A DNA stretch of 16,036 bases, from the NCBI GenBank assembly GCA_041569895.1, contig JBFFXF010000168.1, positions 1-16,036 on the forward strand, read 5' to 3'. The stretch is from JBFFXF01 sp041569895. GTDB taxonomy: Bacteria; Planctomycetota; UBA8108; JACQVS01. Both the position numbers and the translations under genes were made by a program. Each line of letters begins with the position of its first letter. The stretch's first letter is position 1. The notes beneath the pieces are model-generated. The model did not search any database, was not told where the DNA came from, and saw only the letters and a list, made by a program, of their open reading frames with translations. Shown here piece by piece: positions 15,792 to 16,036 of this stretch.

Positions 15792-15876
15792 CCGGAGGCT
15801 TGCTGTCAGACGATTCATGAGGAAGGCAGGAAGCTCAGGAAGGCAGGAAACGGAAGGATTGATGGGGTTGAGCTAC
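15792..15876 (+). repeat. Intergenic repeat, half-element (copy 2)
   Basis: Bases 15801-15876 are identical to 15961-16036 and close to 2957-3029. The unit starts about 47 bp after the DUF1501 stop. It is purine-rich on the + strand and contains AGGAAGGCAGGAA twice, then GGATTGATGGGGTTGAGC. The pyrimidine-rich right arm that makes copy 1 a palindrome is absent. The orientation relative to the upstream gene is the same as in copy 1. Confidence 0.85.
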
Positions 15877-15885
15877 GTGAAGCTT

Positions 15886-15904
15886 TCTCGATCCTCTGTC
15901 GAGA
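15886..15904 (+). terminator. Small hairpin in the spacer between half-elements
   Basis: TCTCGA and TCGAGA pair around the seven-base loop TCCTCTG. A second possible stem, CCGAAA at 15932-15937 with TTTCGG at 15950-15955, lies in the same 84-bp spacer. Neither is followed by a clear T-run, so a role in ending the operon transcript is only possible. Confidence 0.25.
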
Positions 15905-15951
15905 GCACCGGCCTTTGCTGACTCCTGCGAACCGAAAGAAACTCCTCTGTT

Positions 15952-16036
15952 TCGGGGGTTTGCTGTCAGACGATTCATGAGGAAGGCAGGAAGCTCAGGA
16001 AGGCAGGAAACGGAAGGATTGATGGGGTTGAGCTAC
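15952..16036 (+). repeat. Intergenic repeat, half-element (copy 3, reaches the window edge)
   Basis: This is a copy of 15792-15876 with an exact 160-bp offset and no differences over the last 76 bp. The match runs to the final base of the window, so the full length of this copy and any further copies cannot be judged. Confidence 0.85.

Noticed and set aside
15792..16036. Possible CRISPR array
   Set aside because: Only two units with one 84-bp spacer, a 76-bp repeat that is far too long, and no cas gene. The repeat also occurs alone at 2950.

Overview
The window is GC-rich bacterial DNA with strong G/C preference at third codon positions. It most resembles a planctomycete (Planctomycetota). 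Three things point there: a C-terminal dockerin-like pair with the 'FLFLG' signature, a cytochrome-like DUF1549/DUF1553 protein followed by a DUF1501 protein, and a secreted PPC-domain protein ahead of that pair. No tRNA, rRNA, transposase or CRISPR array was seen. The phylum is inferred from gene content, not from a marker gene.

Layout. (1) Positions 2-79 hold the last codons of an upstream gene. (2) Positions 211-2940 (+) encode a 909-residue secreted modular protein: LamG-like domain, two PKD-like domains, a second LamG-like domain that duplicates the first, and a dockerin-like pair. (3) A convergent gap of 198 bp holds an imperfect palindrome of about 120 bp. (4) Positions 3139-9474 (-) encode a giant secreted protein of 2111 residues with alpha-2-macroglobulin-like character but no visible thioester site. 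(5) A divergent gap of about 219 bp carries two perfect inverted repeats and a 12-bp direct repeat. (6) Positions 9694-15744 (+) form a three-gene operon: PPC-domain protein, cytochrome-like DUF1549/DUF1553 protein, and DUF1501 protein. (7) The last 290 bp contain two further copies of the repeat found in the convergent gap, here as tandem half-elements 160 bp apart; the second runs into the window edge.

All five complete genes look exported: four carry apparent Sec signal peptides, and the DUF1501 protein has a twin-arginine signal. The operon genes are tightly packed (ATGA overlap, then a 25-bp gap), so they are probably co-expressed and may act together in the periplasm or at the cell surface. 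The biochemical role of this recurrent planctomycete set is not established.

The least ordinary features are the intergenic repeat family, which lies just after the stop codons of two + strand transcription units in the same orientation, and the giant protein, whose function cannot be named from sequence alone. No clearly new defence or mobile system is visible.
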